Below are positions 43,191-52,048 of a DNA stretch of 64,000 nucleotides, piece by piece. The notes below the pieces were generated by a model. The model had not been told where the DNA came from. It worked only from the letters and a program-made list of their open reading frames with translations, and ran no database searches. Origin of the DNA: Cytobacillus massiliigabonensis (GTDB lineage Bacteria > Bacillota > Bacilli > Bacillales > Cytobacillaceae); NCBI RefSeq assembly GCF_900199725.1, contig NZ_LT904904.1:1917674-1981673 (forward strand). Reading direction: 5' to 3'. The stretch's first letter is position 1; every line of letters starts with the position of its first letter. A program made the translations under genes and the position numbers.

Positions 43191-43422
43191 CACCGAATTT
43201 GATAAACGTTCTTTCATCCTCCACTAATCCGCAGGCACCGCATTGAACCCGAAATTCAGGTCCTCTATATGCCATATGGAAAGGGCTTAAATTCTCACTG
43301 CTGTATTCTTCAAGTACAACGCCAGACCGTGGATCCATTTTAACCGACTGCGGAACTTGTTTAATAATGTTAAATCGGCTTTTATTTGTTTTACAATTGG
43401 GGCAGCAGTACGGTGAACTCAT
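43180..43422 (-). CDS. Small zinc-ribbon-like protein
   Basis: 80 residues from ATG 43422, with AGGAGAGG upstream on this strand. Two CxxC pairs: [12 protein letters not shown] near the N-terminus and [12 protein letters not shown] near the C-terminus, separated by about 45 residues, as in a rubredoxin-like or zinc-ribbon fold. No further identification. Confidence 0.72.
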   Translation of the reverse strand: MSSPYCCPNCKTNKSRFNIIKQVPQSVKMDPRSGVVLEEYSSENLSPFHMAYRGPEFRVQCGACGLVEDERTFIKFGEKN

Positions 43423-43528
43423 GAAAAATCCTCTCCTTTCGCAATTATTTACACTTATTTTTTGCACAATAGTTTTTATTTATGTAAAAATGGGAGAGAA
43501 GCTAGTGAATGATTAGGAGGAATCCACT

Positions 43529-43801
43529 TTGAAAAAGGAAATAAATTTCAATCATTTATTGATCGAATATAGAACATTATGGAATAACCGTTTACTTTCG
43601 GCTGATGAGGAAGCCGAACAAATTCTTAAAACAGCAATAGAAAGAGAACTAAAGGATGAAAATGCTCACCCAAGAGTGAGAAAATCTATCCATGAAAAAT
43701 TTTATTTTGCTGTAAAAAGAGTGATGGACTCTCATTTAGCGGAGAGCGATAAACAATTACTCATTCTAGTCCATCTAGAAATGATGGAGAAAATAAAATA
43801 A
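43529..43801 (+). CDS. Small helical hypothetical protein
   Basis: 90 residues, TTG start with AGGAGG upstream. Predicted all-helical and charged (LLSADEEAEQILKTAIEREL). No membrane segment, cysteine or known domain. Lies 80 bp before the beta-propeller lipoprotein gene; may be separate from it. Confidence 0.65.
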   Translation: MKKEINFNHLLIEYRTLWNNRLLSADEEAEQILKTAIERELKDENAHPRVRKSIHEKFYFAVKRVMDSHLAESDKQLLILVHLEMMEKIK

Positions 43802-43884
43802 CAATATCCACAAACCCATTTCACATTTTTATCACAAACTATGTGTAAGATGAAGGATAGTATTGGTGAAGGAGATACCTGAAA

Positions 43885-44865
43885 ATGTTGAGGAGTATAC
43901 ATAGAGTTGTGATTTTCCTAGCTGTCGTTTTTCTTCTATCATCTTGTTCAAATAAAGGATATCCGCCAATCCAGGAGGACCGTTCGATCGCTGCAACTGT
44001 GAATATTAAAGACCAATCCATTTCATTTATAGATCTGGACAAAATGGAGAAAATGCTAGACTGGGAATTGGACAAACCATATACTGGTGCAATTATTCTA
44101 CCTGATGGGGATACTCTGCTTTTGTATGGCAAGCAGATGGAAACGGTTGATCTTTATTCACTGAAAAGAGGACAGAAGATCGATAGCTGGAAAACAGGCA
44201 AAGGGATTGTTAATGGAAAGCTGCTGCATATGGGTTCAGAGATTGCCTTAGTTGATCAGGACTTAAACCAAATCAGATTTTTTAATCTGGATGGAGAAGA
44301 GCAATGGAAAGTGAACACAGAGTTAAATCCTCTTACGATTTTAGAGGCGGAGAAGGAGAAGAAGCTATTTGTTCTTAGTTTTAATAAAGAACAGTTAACA
44401 GTTGTTGACTTAGTGAAAAAGAAAAAAATGAATGGCTACCCGATTCATCCATCTGCTGCTGGGGCGTGGCTAAATGATGAAAAGGGAGAGATATGGATTG
44501 GCGGACATGGGTCGGGGGCGGAAATTGAGAAGGATATCCATGTTTACGACTCCGTTTCGGGTAAGTTTAAACGAAAGATTCCAGCTCCATCTATGCCTAT
44601 TAACTTTATAGGCAATCACAATCATGTATATGTCCTAAGCCATGGCACAAGTAAGCTTTATCAATTAGATGATGAGGGAAATGTGATTGATTCTATTGTA
44701 GTTGGTGCGAATCCATTTGAGATGCTCATTGTTGAAAATCAGCTGATTATTGCCGGGTATGATAGCAATGATGTTCATATTGTCGATTCTGAAAATCTAA
44801 AAATAATCAAAACGATTTCCGTCGGTGATGGACCATTTCAAATTGTAATAAGGGAGAGAAAGTAA
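43885..44865 (+). CDS. YVTN-type beta-propeller lipoprotein
   Basis: 326 residues. The lipobox is FLLSSC. The rest is a series of four-stranded blades with repeats such as SISFIDLDKMEKMLDWELDKPYTGA, IDSIVVGANPFEMLIVENQ and NLKIIKTISVGDGPFQIVI, typical of YVTN/SMP-30-like propellers. TAATG links it to the response regulator gene, so it may be a sensor accessory or output of the two-component system. Confidence 0.85.
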   Translation: MLRSIHRVVIFLAVVFLLSSCSNKGYPPIQEDRSIAATVNIKDQSISFIDLDKMEKMLDWELDKPYTGAIILPDGDTLLLYGKQMETVDLYSLKRGQKIDSWKTGKGIVNGKLLHMGSEIALVDQDLNQIRFFNLDGEEQWKVNTELNPLTILEAEKEKKLFVLSFNKEQLTVVDLVKKKKMNGYPIHPSAAGAWLNDEKGEIWIGGHGSGAEIEKDIHVYDSVSGKFKRKIPAPSMPINFIGNHNHVYVLSHGTSKLYQLDDEGNVIDSIVVGANPFEMLIVENQLIIAGYDSNDVHIVDSENLKIIKTISVGDGPFQIVIRERK

Positions 44866-45548
44866 TGGTGCAAACAAATATCTTAATAATCGATGATGAG
44901 GAAGATATGCGGCATCTTGCAGAAATGTATCTCGAAAACTCTGGTTATTATTGCTATCTTGCAGCTAGTGGGCAGGAAGGATACGAAATATTAAAAAATA
45001 AAAAGATCGATTTAATTATTCTCGACATTATGATGCCTGATGAAAATGGCTTTCAAGTTTGTGCACGAATTAGGGAGAAGTACAGCGTTCCGATTATTTT
45101 TTTATCAGCAAAAGGTGAAGAATGGGATAAGGTTAAGGGATTACAGCTTGGAGGGGATGACTATATCGTAAAGCCATTTAGTCCAGGAGAAATGATTGCT
45201 AGAATACAGGCAGTTTTAAGAAGATCAGGGTTAACATCTGCTGACTCTCAGACACGGATACAATTAGGAGATATAATGATTGATCGTATGGCCAGAACAG
45301 TGATGGTAGCTGATACAATCGTTGCTCTCACATTAAAGGAGTTCGAGCTATTAGCCTTTTTTGCTGATCATTATGCACAAGCATTAAGCAGGGAACAGCT
45401 TTTGGAACATATTTGGGGAATGGATTACATAGGGAGTTTGCGTACTGTAGATACACATATCAAGACACTTCGAATGAAGCTTGGGATGGCAGATTATATT
45501 CAAACTGTGTGGGGAATTGGCTACAAATTTGAGGTACACGTAAAATGA
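44865..45548 (+). CDS. OmpR-family response regulator
   Basis: 227 residues. Receiver domain with phospho-acceptor Asp in LIILDIMMPDENGF, conserved Lys in YIVKPF, then a winged-helix trans_reg_C domain (LKEFELLAFFADHYAQALSREQLLEHIWG). The start overlaps the lipoprotein stop and the end overlaps the kinase start (ATGA), so the three genes are coupled. Confidence 0.95.
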   Translation: MVQTNILIIDDEEDMRHLAEMYLENSGYYCYLAASGQEGYEILKNKKIDLIILDIMMPDENGFQVCARIREKYSVPIIFLSAKGEEWDKVKGLQLGGDDYIVKPFSPGEMIARIQAVLRRSGLTSADSQTRIQLGDIMIDRMARTVMVADTIVALTLKEFELLAFFADHYAQALSREQLLEHIWGMDYIGSLRTVDTHIKTLRMKLGMADYIQTVWGIGYKFEVHVK

Positions 45549-46942
45549 CATTCAGTATGGACAGCATTGCAAAAAAGCTATGGCTGACAATCACAGCTGC
45601 CATCGTTGTCACGATTATTTACTCCTACTTTTTATCTTATCTTTTTTATGAAAAGCTTTATGTTGAAAATGTAGAAGAAAATTTACTTGAAGAAGGTCGG
45701 CGTCTTGCTGCTGAATATGAAGGGGGTCCATTAACAGATGAACTGAAAGATAAGATTGATTGGTATAGTTCAAAATCTGAAACAGAAATATTTATTGTCA
45801 GTAATCCAAGAGAACTAAGTGCATGTCTTCCTTTTGATATCGATTATGAAACATTAATCAGCGGAACGGAAAGAGAAAAACTGCTTAAAGGGAGGCCAGT
45901 CCAGAAAATAGGCTTTGAAGAACGGTTTGATAGAAAAATAATGGCTGTCGTCATTCCTCTTTTGGACGAAAATCGATTGGAAGGCATCATTTATCTATAT
46001 ATCCCATTGGCAAAGATTTCAGAGGTAACGACAGACTTTGCATATTTGTGGATGATTGCAGCAATTTTATTTCTAGTCATTGCGATTTTCACTGGAACGA
46101 TACTCGTTAGAAAGCTGACAAAACCGTTGATTGATATGAAGGATGCAGCCGGAAAAGTCTCAATAGGTGACTATTCTGTGAAAATTACGAATGATTCGAT
46201 GGATGAGATTGGGCAGCTTGCTCGGGCATTTAATCATATGGCATCATCCATTCAAAAAGAGGATGAACGCAAGAAAGAGTTTCTAGCGAATGTGTCTCAT
46301 GAATTAAGAACCCCGATAAGCTACATAAAAGGGTATAGTGATGCTTTGCATACTGGTATAGTAAAAGAAGAAGATCGAAGCAAATATTTAAGCTTAATTC
46401 ATCGGGAAGCAGGAAGAATGGAGAGGCTTGTTGGAGATCTTCTTGATTTGTCAAAGCTCGATTCAAATGAATTTAACATTGAACGAACGCCTCTTCCGCT
46501 TGGGCAGTTAATTGAGGATGCTGTTCAGAAATACATTCTAAAGATGAAAGAAAAAGAGATTGAATTCATATATGAAGCAGATCCCGACATTATCATTAAT
46601 GGAGATGCTGGCAGAATAGAGCAAGTGCTTCAAAATATACTCGACAATTCGATGCGTTATACAGATAATGGAAGGATTACACTGAAAATGTTTAAAACCA
46701 ATGCCGGCTGCTCAATAGAAATAACTGATACTGGGGTTGGGATCCCCGCAGATGATATGGATAAAATCAAACAGCGGTTCTTTCGAGTGAATCGGGCGAG
46801 AACAAGAAAGGATGGCGGCACTGGGTTAGGGCTTGCTATTGCTGAGAAGATCATTTCTCTTCATGGTGGCACCTTAATCATTAATAGCCAGCTAGGAAAA
46901 GGGACAATGGTACAAATCAATTTACCTGTTCTAGATATTTAA
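45545..46942 (+). CDS. Sensor histidine kinase, partner of the preceding regulator
   Basis: 465 residues. Two membrane helices (about 13-33 and 165-190) bound an exterior domain of about 130 residues; then HAMP, HisKA (ANVSHELRTPISYIKGYSDAL) and HATPase_c (N-box LQNILDNSMRY, G1 DTGVGIP, G2 GTGLGLAI). A standard class-I kinase for envelope signals; the stimulus is unknown. Confidence 0.94.
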   Translation: MTFSMDSIAKKLWLTITAAIVVTIIYSYFLSYLFYEKLYVENVEENLLEEGRRLAAEYEGGPLTDELKDKIDWYSSKSETEIFIVSNPRELSACLPFDIDYETLISGTEREKLLKGRPVQKIGFEERFDRKIMAVVIPLLDENRLEGIIYLYIPLAKISEVTTDFAYLWMIAAILFLVIAIFTGTILVRKLTKPLIDMKDAAGKVSIGDYSVKITNDSMDEIGQLARAFNHMASSIQKEDERKKEFLANVSHELRTPISYIKGYSDALHTGIVKEEDRSKYLSLIHREAGRMERLVGDLLDLSKLDSNEFNIERTPLPLGQLIEDAVQKYILKMKEKEIEFIYEADPDIIINGDAGRIEQVLQNILDNSMRYTDNGRITLKMFKTNAGCSIEITDTGVGIPADDMDKIKQRFFRVNRARTRKDGGTGLGLAIAEKIISLHGGTLIINSQLGKGTMVQINLPVLDI

Positions 46943-47017
46943 ATGTTTTTTCACATATTTCACACATCTTCACGTTAATATGTCATGAAAGCATGAAAAG
47001 ATAAAGGAGATTATACA

Positions 47018-47491
47018 ATGAGAAAAATGTTATTACTGCTCGTATTATTAGCGGCAGCTGTTTTTACAGCAGCATGTTCATCAGAGAGTAAAGAAGAAGA
47101 GGAGCTAGCCATTCTTGATGTGGAACTAACAATTAATCCTGAAAAAGCTGAAGTGAATGAACCAGTTGTCTTTGAAGCAAAAGTTACATATGGAGAGAAA
47201 GAAGTAACAGATGCGGAAGATGTCAAATTCGAAATTTGGCGGGCAAATGACGAAAATCATGAAAAAGTGGCAGTTGAGCATGCTGAAAATGGTATCTATC
47301 GTTTAGAAAAAAGCTTTACTGAGGAAGGAACTTATTATATTTATTCACATGTTACAGCTGAGAATATGCATAGTATGCCTAAAAAAGAGTTTGTTATCGG
47401 TCAGCCTAGTGAACCAGAGAAGGATTCCTCCGATATGAAAATGGATATGGAAAACGAGGGGGAAGAGGGAGAACATAGCGGTGATCATTAA
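47018..47491 (+). CDS. YtkA/FixH-like lipoprotein
   Basis: 157 residues with AAAGGAG before the ATG. The lipobox is FTAAC. A YtkA-like immunoglobulin-type domain (DVELTINPEKAEVNEPVVFEAKVTYGEKEV...YYIYSHVTAENMHSMPKKEF) precedes a Met/Glu/His-rich tail (DMKMDMENEGEEGEHSGDH) that could bind copper or another metal. It follows the kinase by 75 bp and may belong to its regulon. Confidence 0.85.
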   Translation: MRKMLLLLVLLAAAVFTAACSSESKEEEELAILDVELTINPEKAEVNEPVVFEAKVTYGEKEVTDAEDVKFEIWRANDENHEKVAVEHAENGIYRLEKSFTEEGTYYIYSHVTAENMHSMPKKEFVIGQPSEPEKDSSDMKMDMENEGEEGEHSGDH

Positions 47492-47492
47492 T

Positions 47493-47521
47493 GGGAGCAG
47501 CCTAAAGGCTGCTCTTGTTTA
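47493..47521 (+). terminator. Terminator after the YtkA-like gene
   Basis: GAGCAGCC / GGCTGCTC stem with TAAA loop, T-rich tail. Confidence 0.85.
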
Positions 47522-47922
47522 TTCTTGGGTTAAAAATTTTTCCTAATTCATCCACTCTATCCATCATCGGATATTCACAAATGTAACATTTGCGTAATAT
47601 AAGTAAAAGTAAAACGTCCTCAAAAAAACTGTCAATACTATTTTTCTAGTTTTAATTTGGAAGTCTCATAAGGAACACGCCAAATATGTAAATTCTAACC
47701 AAGGGAAAAATACTCAGAGCATTTATACTAGAAACTAGTTAAACAAAGGGTTTTCTCTTATTCTAGCTTTTTCTCAAACTTTCAATTATCTAATAATTGC
47801 TAGCGAAATAGACGAATGTAAATTCCTTCCTAAAATATTACTAGAAACCGTGTGTTATGATGATTGTGCAAGTTACACAGCACTACAAAAAATAACCAAA
47901 CACATCAGGGAGGATTTATATA
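47522..47922 (+). promoter_or_regulatory. Long AT-rich upstream region of the CAP-domain gene
   Basis: No ORF with a ribosome site is visible. It holds an extended -10 (TGTTATGAT, TATGAT at 47856-47861), about 65 bp before the next ATG, and two copies of TACTAGAAAC (47726-47735 and 47839-47848), the first within the near-palindrome ACTAGAAACTAGT. These may be regulator sites, but the evidence is slight. Confidence 0.4.
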
Positions 47923-48696
47923 ATGAATAAAAAAGTAATTTTTTCAGTAGCAGCTGCAGCAGCATTATTAGTTTCTAATCCAGTAGTGAACAAGGCGGAC
48001 GCGGCATCAAATTGCCCAACTCCACAAGTGAAAGTTGTTAAATTAAATCAATCTACTATCCTTAATAAGGATCAAATTAATAGCGAAATTCAAAAATTAA
48101 TGAAAGAATACAATATTACTTGGAACCAAGCAAATAAACAAGTAGTAGTAAAACAACCTGCTGAAAAGCCAGCAGCAAAGCAGCCAGCACAAACACAAAC
48201 ACAAAAGCCAGCACAAACACAAACACAAAAGCCAGCACAAACACAAACACAAAAGCCGGCACAAACACAAACTCAAAAACCAGCACAAACACAGCCATCA
48301 ACACCTGCATCATCATCTGTAAGTGCTTATGAGAAAAAGGTGTTAGATTTAACAAACCAAGAACGTGCGAAAAATGGCGTACCTGCTTTAAAGCTTGATG
48401 TAGAATTAAGCAAGGTTGCACGTGCAAAATCAGCTGATATGAAGGCAAAAGGATATTTTGATCATAACAGCCCAACTTACGGGTCACCATTTGATATGAT
48501 GAAGCAATTCGGAATCACATATAAGTCAGCTGGTGAAAACATTGCCATGGGTCAGCGTACTCCTGAAGAAGTAGTAAATGCATGGATGAACAGTGCAGGA
48601 CACCGTAAAAATATCTTAAATGCTAGCTATACGCATCTTGGAGTAGGCTATGTAGCTGATGGAAATTACTGGACACAAATGTTTATTGGAAAATAA
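47923..48696 (+). CDS. Secreted CAP/SCP-domain protein (YkwD-like) with PAQTQTQK repeats
   Basis: 257 residues; AGGGAGG before the ATG. Signal peptide of about 27 residues ending near NKADAAS. The middle region has four copies of the octapeptide PAQTQTQK, a wall-spanning style linker. The C-terminal CAP domain (about 135-257) shows LTNQERAKNGVPALKLDVELSKVARAKSADM, YFDHNSPTYGSPFDMM, AGENIAMG and GHRKNILNASYTHLGVGYV with the His/Glu pair. Extracellular; role of Bacillus CAP proteins is unclear. Confidence 0.92.
   Translation: MNKKVIFSVAAAAALLVSNPVVNKADAASNCPTPQVKVVKLNQSTILNKDQINSEIQKLMKEYNITWNQANKQVVVKQPAEKPAAKQPAQTQTQKPAQTQTQKPAQTQTQKPAQTQTQKPAQTQPSTPASSSVSAYEKKVLDLTNQERAKNGVPALKLDVELSKVARAKSADMKAKGYFDHNSPTYGSPFDMMKQFGITYKSAGENIAMGQRTPEEVVNAWMNSAGHRKNILNASYTHLGVGYVADGNYWTQMFIGK
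48184..48297 (+). repeat. 24-bp in-frame tandem repeat (PAQTQTQK)
   Basis: Copies start at 48184, 48208, 48232 and 48256, with a partial fifth at 48280. The first three are almost identical at DNA level, so copy number can change by slippage without breaking the frame. Confidence 0.9.
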
Positions 48697-48706
48697 TCAA
48701 ATAACA

Positions 48707-48744
48707 ACAAAAAGAGCAGTTCCAATTGGGACTGTTCTTTTTTT
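48707..48744. terminator. Bidirectional terminator
   Basis: AAAAGAGCAGTTCC / GGGACTGTTCTTTT stem (one wobble) between convergent genes. Confidence 0.85.
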
Positions 48745-49216
48745 ATAAAATATCTGTAACATCGACTTCAGAAAACTGCATATCTATATTTTTAGGAATT
48801 TTCACTTCAAGTATGCCATCTTTAATAAGTGCAGTTGTTCCTTTTTTTTTGACAAGGACTGGCAGAGTAATAACGTGCTTATCTTCATATTCTGGGATGT
48901 GTTCAATAATCATTTGGTTAGATGTATGAAACAGTCTTAAGTTCTTCCGCCACTCATCTTCTTTCAGCGGAATTCTTACATATACAAAATCATGGGTTTC
49001 AAATACTGATGATGGCAAGGTAGAAGAACTGGCTGGCTGTTGCTGCTGCTTACTAAAGCCATTCATGAAATCTTGCGGATTCATCATCCCCTGCATTTGT
49101 TCGGGGATCATTTGTCCCATCATGTTTTGGATATACTTATTGATATCTTCGGGGTTCATTTGCTGCATCTCTTTTTTTACATCTTTATGAAATGGGAAGA
49201 GATTCCAAGGAAACAT
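48743..49216 (-). CDS. Hsp20/alpha-crystallin-like spore protein (GerT/CotP type)
   Basis: 157 residues. The N-terminus is MFPWNLFPFHKDVKKEMQQM with a Met/Gln-rich helical region; the C-terminal about 90 residues form an Hsp20-like beta sandwich (FETHDFVYVRIPLKEDEWRKNLRLFHTSNQMIIEH...LIKDGILEVKIPK). This architecture is that of the Bacillus spore germination/coat proteins GerT and CotP. Probably expressed in the mother cell. Confidence 0.8.
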   Translation of the reverse strand: MFPWNLFPFHKDVKKEMQQMNPEDINKYIQNMMGQMIPEQMQGMMNPQDFMNGFSKQQQQPASSSTLPSSVFETHDFVYVRIPLKEDEWRKNLRLFHTSNQMIIEHIPEYEDKHVITLPVLVKKKGTTALIKDGILEVKIPKNIDMQFSEVDVTDIL

Positions 49217-49402
49217 GGGGTATCATCCTTTCAAATACAGGAAAAATCTTTTTAAATAGATGGATTCTTTTCATATTATGCTAATAATGACCTAATCGTT
49301 AAGGAAAGTTAAACGTTATTAGGTAAATACATTTCATTTGCATATCCCAATGGTTATGAATAATATATTAGATAAAAAGCTATATTATTGTGGGGTATGC
49401 TT

Positions 49403-50176
49403 GTGAGAGAAAAAGCAGCATTAATAACTGGAGGGGCTACTGGAATCGGAAGGCAAACAGCTTTTATCCTTGCTGAAAACGGGATTCATTTAGTGATTAA
49501 TTACCGAAAAAGCAAGGAAAGGGCTGAGTCGCTCGCATGTGAGTTGTCTGAAAGGTATGGGACACGAAATATTGCTGTAAGCGGTGATATTTGTGAATTA
49601 GAAGATTGCCAAAAAGTTGCTGCGGAAGCACTATCAGCTTTTGAAGTGATTGACATCCTTGTACATAATGCTGGCCCTTACCTGCATGAAAGAAAAATGA
49701 TGATCGACTATACTTTTGAAAATTGGAATTACATTATTAATGGCAACTTAAATGCTGTTTTCTATTTATCCAAATTATTGCTTCCTAAGATGAGAGAAGA
49801 ACGGTGGGGCCGTATCATCACGATTGGCTTTGATCGGGTGGAATCAGCCCCGGGCTGGATTTACCGTTCGGCCTTTGCTGCGGCAAAAAGTGGAGCTGTC
49901 TCGTTAACAAAAACAATCGCTATTGAAGAAGCTGAAAACGGGATCACAGCCAATATGGTTTGTCCTGGCGATATAACTGGAGAATGGAAGGAAACAGGGA
50001 TTCTTAAGGCCCTTGAAGGGATTGATACAAATTCTCCAGTTGGCAGACCAGGGACAGGTGAAGATATTGCTAGGGTCATTCGATTTCTGATTGATGAAAA
50101 ATCCGATTTTATAACTGGAAGCGTGATTTCTGTAACCGGAGGAAAAGATGTTTTAGGGAAGGTATTCAGGGACTAA
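49403..50176 (+). CDS. SDR-fold protein lacking the catalytic Ser and Tyr
   Basis: 257 residues from GTG 49403 (GGGG seven bases upstream). A Rossmann fold with the cofactor motif TGGATGIGRQ and the NAG motif (HNAGP). Where classical SDRs have a catalytic Ser (IGS) and YxxxK, this protein reads TIGFDRV and SAFAAAKSG: Ser and Tyr are both Phe, the Lys is kept. It may bind NAD(P) without normal dehydrogenase activity. The C-terminus (VISVTGG) is otherwise typical. Confidence 0.88.
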   Translation: MREKAALITGGATGIGRQTAFILAENGIHLVINYRKSKERAESLACELSERYGTRNIAVSGDICELEDCQKVAAEALSAFEVIDILVHNAGPYLHERKMMIDYTFENWNYIINGNLNAVFYLSKLLLPKMREERWGRIITIGFDRVESAPGWIYRSAFAAAKSGAVSLTKTIAIEEAENGITANMVCPGDITGEWKETGILKALEGIDTNSPVGRPGTGEDIARVIRFLIDEKSDFITGSVISVTGGKDVLGKVFRD

Positions 50177-50181
50177 GATAA

Positions 50182-50230
50182 AAAAAGACTGGGGATGAAA
50201 GATTTATTCTTTCTTCCCCAGTCTTTTTTA
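50182..50230. terminator. Bidirectional terminator
   Basis: AAAAAGACTGGGGA / TCCCCAGTCTTTTT stem around a loop of about 20 bases, between convergent genes. Confidence 0.85.
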
Positions 50231-51589
50231 TACAGCAGATTTTGCGTTAAATCTTTTTCTCTGAATAAATATGAGCCTGCTTGATAAACAGATAGCTCCT
50301 GCTGCCAGCCCAATAATTAATCCAACCCAGTAGCCAAATGCTCCCCAGCTTGTATAGTTTGCGAGATAATAGCCAACTGGGAGTCCAATAATCCAATAGG
50401 AAATCAGTGACATGATAAAAGTGATGTTGACATCCTTATATCCCCGTAAAGCTCCTTGAACAGAGGCTTGAATGGCGTCTGATAGCTGGAAAAAGATTGC
50501 GAAAATTAAAAACTGTGCAGTCAACTTAATGACAACAGGGTCTTTCGTGTATATGCCCGCAACTTCTGGGCGGAAGAAAAGGAGAATCACTCCACAGACG
50601 AAAGCCATGAAGACGGCGATAGACACGCCGATCCAGCTATATTCTTTCGCATGCTTTAATCGATTGGCACCAACCTCAAACCCAACGACAATTGTCAGTG
50701 CCATAGAGATGCTTAGTGGAACCATATAAAGAAAAGATGAAAAGTTTAATGCAGCCTGATGCGCAGCAATCGTCGCTGTGTCATATTCACTCATAAACAA
50801 TGTAACCGCAGCAAAAATGCTTGTTTCAAAAAAAATAGAAAACCCTATAGGTATGCCAATGACCAAAATTTCCTTCCATTTAGTAAAAGAAATTCGATAA
50901 AACGTTTGAAATATCCCAAATCTGGAAAACGGAATTTGCTTATGAATAATAAATATTGAAATAGCCGTGATGACCCAATATGTAATTGCTGTCGCATAGC
51001 CTGCACCAACTCCTCCTAGTTCCGGAAATCCTAACTTTCCATAGATGAGCAAATAATTAAAAATAACATTGATCGGTAAGGTGAGCAGGGTGATCATCAT
51101 AGTAACTCGTGTTTTCCCAAGTGCATCAATGAATGACCGAAGAACATTATAAATAAATAAAGGAATCATTCCAAAGCTTAATGCAATTAAATAATCACGT
51201 GCTGTATCGTAAACCCTAGTCTCGAGACTCATTCCATTTAAGACCGGTTTTAGAACAAAACCACCCACAATAATGACGATAATAGCCATTGTCACCGCAA
51301 GATAGATCCCTTGGATAACAGAGTTTGCGACTTCCTCCCGTCTTTTTCCGCCTATTAACTGGGCAACAATCGGAGTAATGGAAAGGAGAATCCCGCTTAG
51401 ACCTGTAAACACTGGCATCCAAAGTGAAGAACCAATGGCAACTCCAGCTAAATCGTTTGAACTGTAATGGCCAGACATGGTAGTGTCAAAGAAACTCATT
51501 GAATACATAGCAAGCTGAGTAATGAGAATGGGAATCAAGATAATCAGCAGCTGCTTTATTTTTTCTTTTTTAGTAAATGTTTGATTCAT
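50228..51589 (-). CDS. MATE family multidrug exporter
   Basis: 453 residues, 12 membrane helices in two homologous halves; MATE features include the N-terminal LLIILIPILITQLAMYSMSFFDTTMSG and GALRGYKDVNITFIMSLISYW in the second half. It exports cationic compounds in exchange for sodium or protons. No regulator adjacent. Confidence 0.92.
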   Translation of the reverse strand: MNQTFTKKEKIKQLLIILIPILITQLAMYSMSFFDTTMSGHYSSNDLAGVAIGSSLWMPVFTGLSGILLSITPIVAQLIGGKRREEVANSVIQGIYLAVTMAIIVIIVGGFVLKPVLNGMSLETRVYDTARDYLIALSFGMIPLFIYNVLRSFIDALGKTRVTMMITLLTLPINVIFNYLLIYGKLGFPELGGVGAGYATAITYWVITAISIFIIHKQIPFSRFGIFQTFYRISFTKWKEILVIGIPIGFSIFFETSIFAAVTLFMSEYDTATIAAHQAALNFSSFLYMVPLSISMALTIVVGFEVGANRLKHAKEYSWIGVSIAVFMAFVCGVILLFFRPEVAGIYTKDPVVIKLTAQFLIFAIFFQLSDAIQASVQGALRGYKDVNITFIMSLISYWIIGLPVGYYLANYTSWGAFGYWVGLIIGLAAGAICLSSRLIFIQRKRFNAKSAV

Positions 51590-51810
51590 TTTATTATCCT
51601 CTTTCTAATTCATTACAAAATGAAATTATAGCATATTTTATTCAAATCAGTTTTATTATCTATTATGTCAGAGAAAAGACAAACAATTTTGCAATTATGT
51701 GAACTTTTAAAAATCACGAATGAAATGATATTCATATGTGAAATATATTTAATAAACGAAATAGTCCTTTTTAAAACACCGGAAATTGAATGAATAAAGG
51801 AGAGATGGGC

Positions 51811-51969
51811 ATGAACTTTCATTTAAACAGAATTAATCCAAACCAGACCCAAGTGTTATTTCACGACGGGCGCTTTGAAACACTCACAAACGAAGAGCTG
51901 GAAGATTTAATGTCACAGATGGGAATTAGTGATAGGGCAGATGAATTAGAATCGAATGTTACTGATTAA
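51811..51969 (+). CDS. Small acidic protein (52 aa), unknown
   Basis: ATG 51811 is eight bases after AAGGAG; ATG 51805 is too close to it. The protein reads MNFHLNRINPNQTQVLFHDG, then a helical acidic part FETLTNEELEDLMSQMGISD. Soluble; no family recognised. A perfect terminator follows the stop, which supports a real unit. Confidence 0.65.
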   Translation: MNFHLNRINPNQTQVLFHDGRFETLTNEELEDLMSQMGISDRADELESNVTD

Positions 51970-51998
51970 GGCTGCTCATATTTATGTGCAGCCTTTTA
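51968..51998 (+). terminator. Terminator after the 52-aa gene
   Basis: AAGGCTGCTCAT / ATGTGCAGCCTT stem (one mismatch), loop ATTT, T tail. Confidence 0.85.
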
Positions 51999-52001
51999 AA
52001 T

Positions 52002-52034
52002 AAAAAAAGCCAATTTTAATTAAAAAATTGGCTT
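52002..52034 (-). terminator. Terminator of the GNAT gene
   Basis: AAGCCAATTTT / AAAATTGGCTT stem with an A-run on its left that reads as T7 on the minus strand. Confidence 0.85.
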
Positions 52035-52048
52035 GGTTCATGTTTAAA

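Noticed and set aside
48116..48490. 124-codon antisense frame over the CAP gene
   Set aside because: It is produced by the PAQTQTQK repeats read backwards (repeated Val/Phe/Leu units) and has no start signals.
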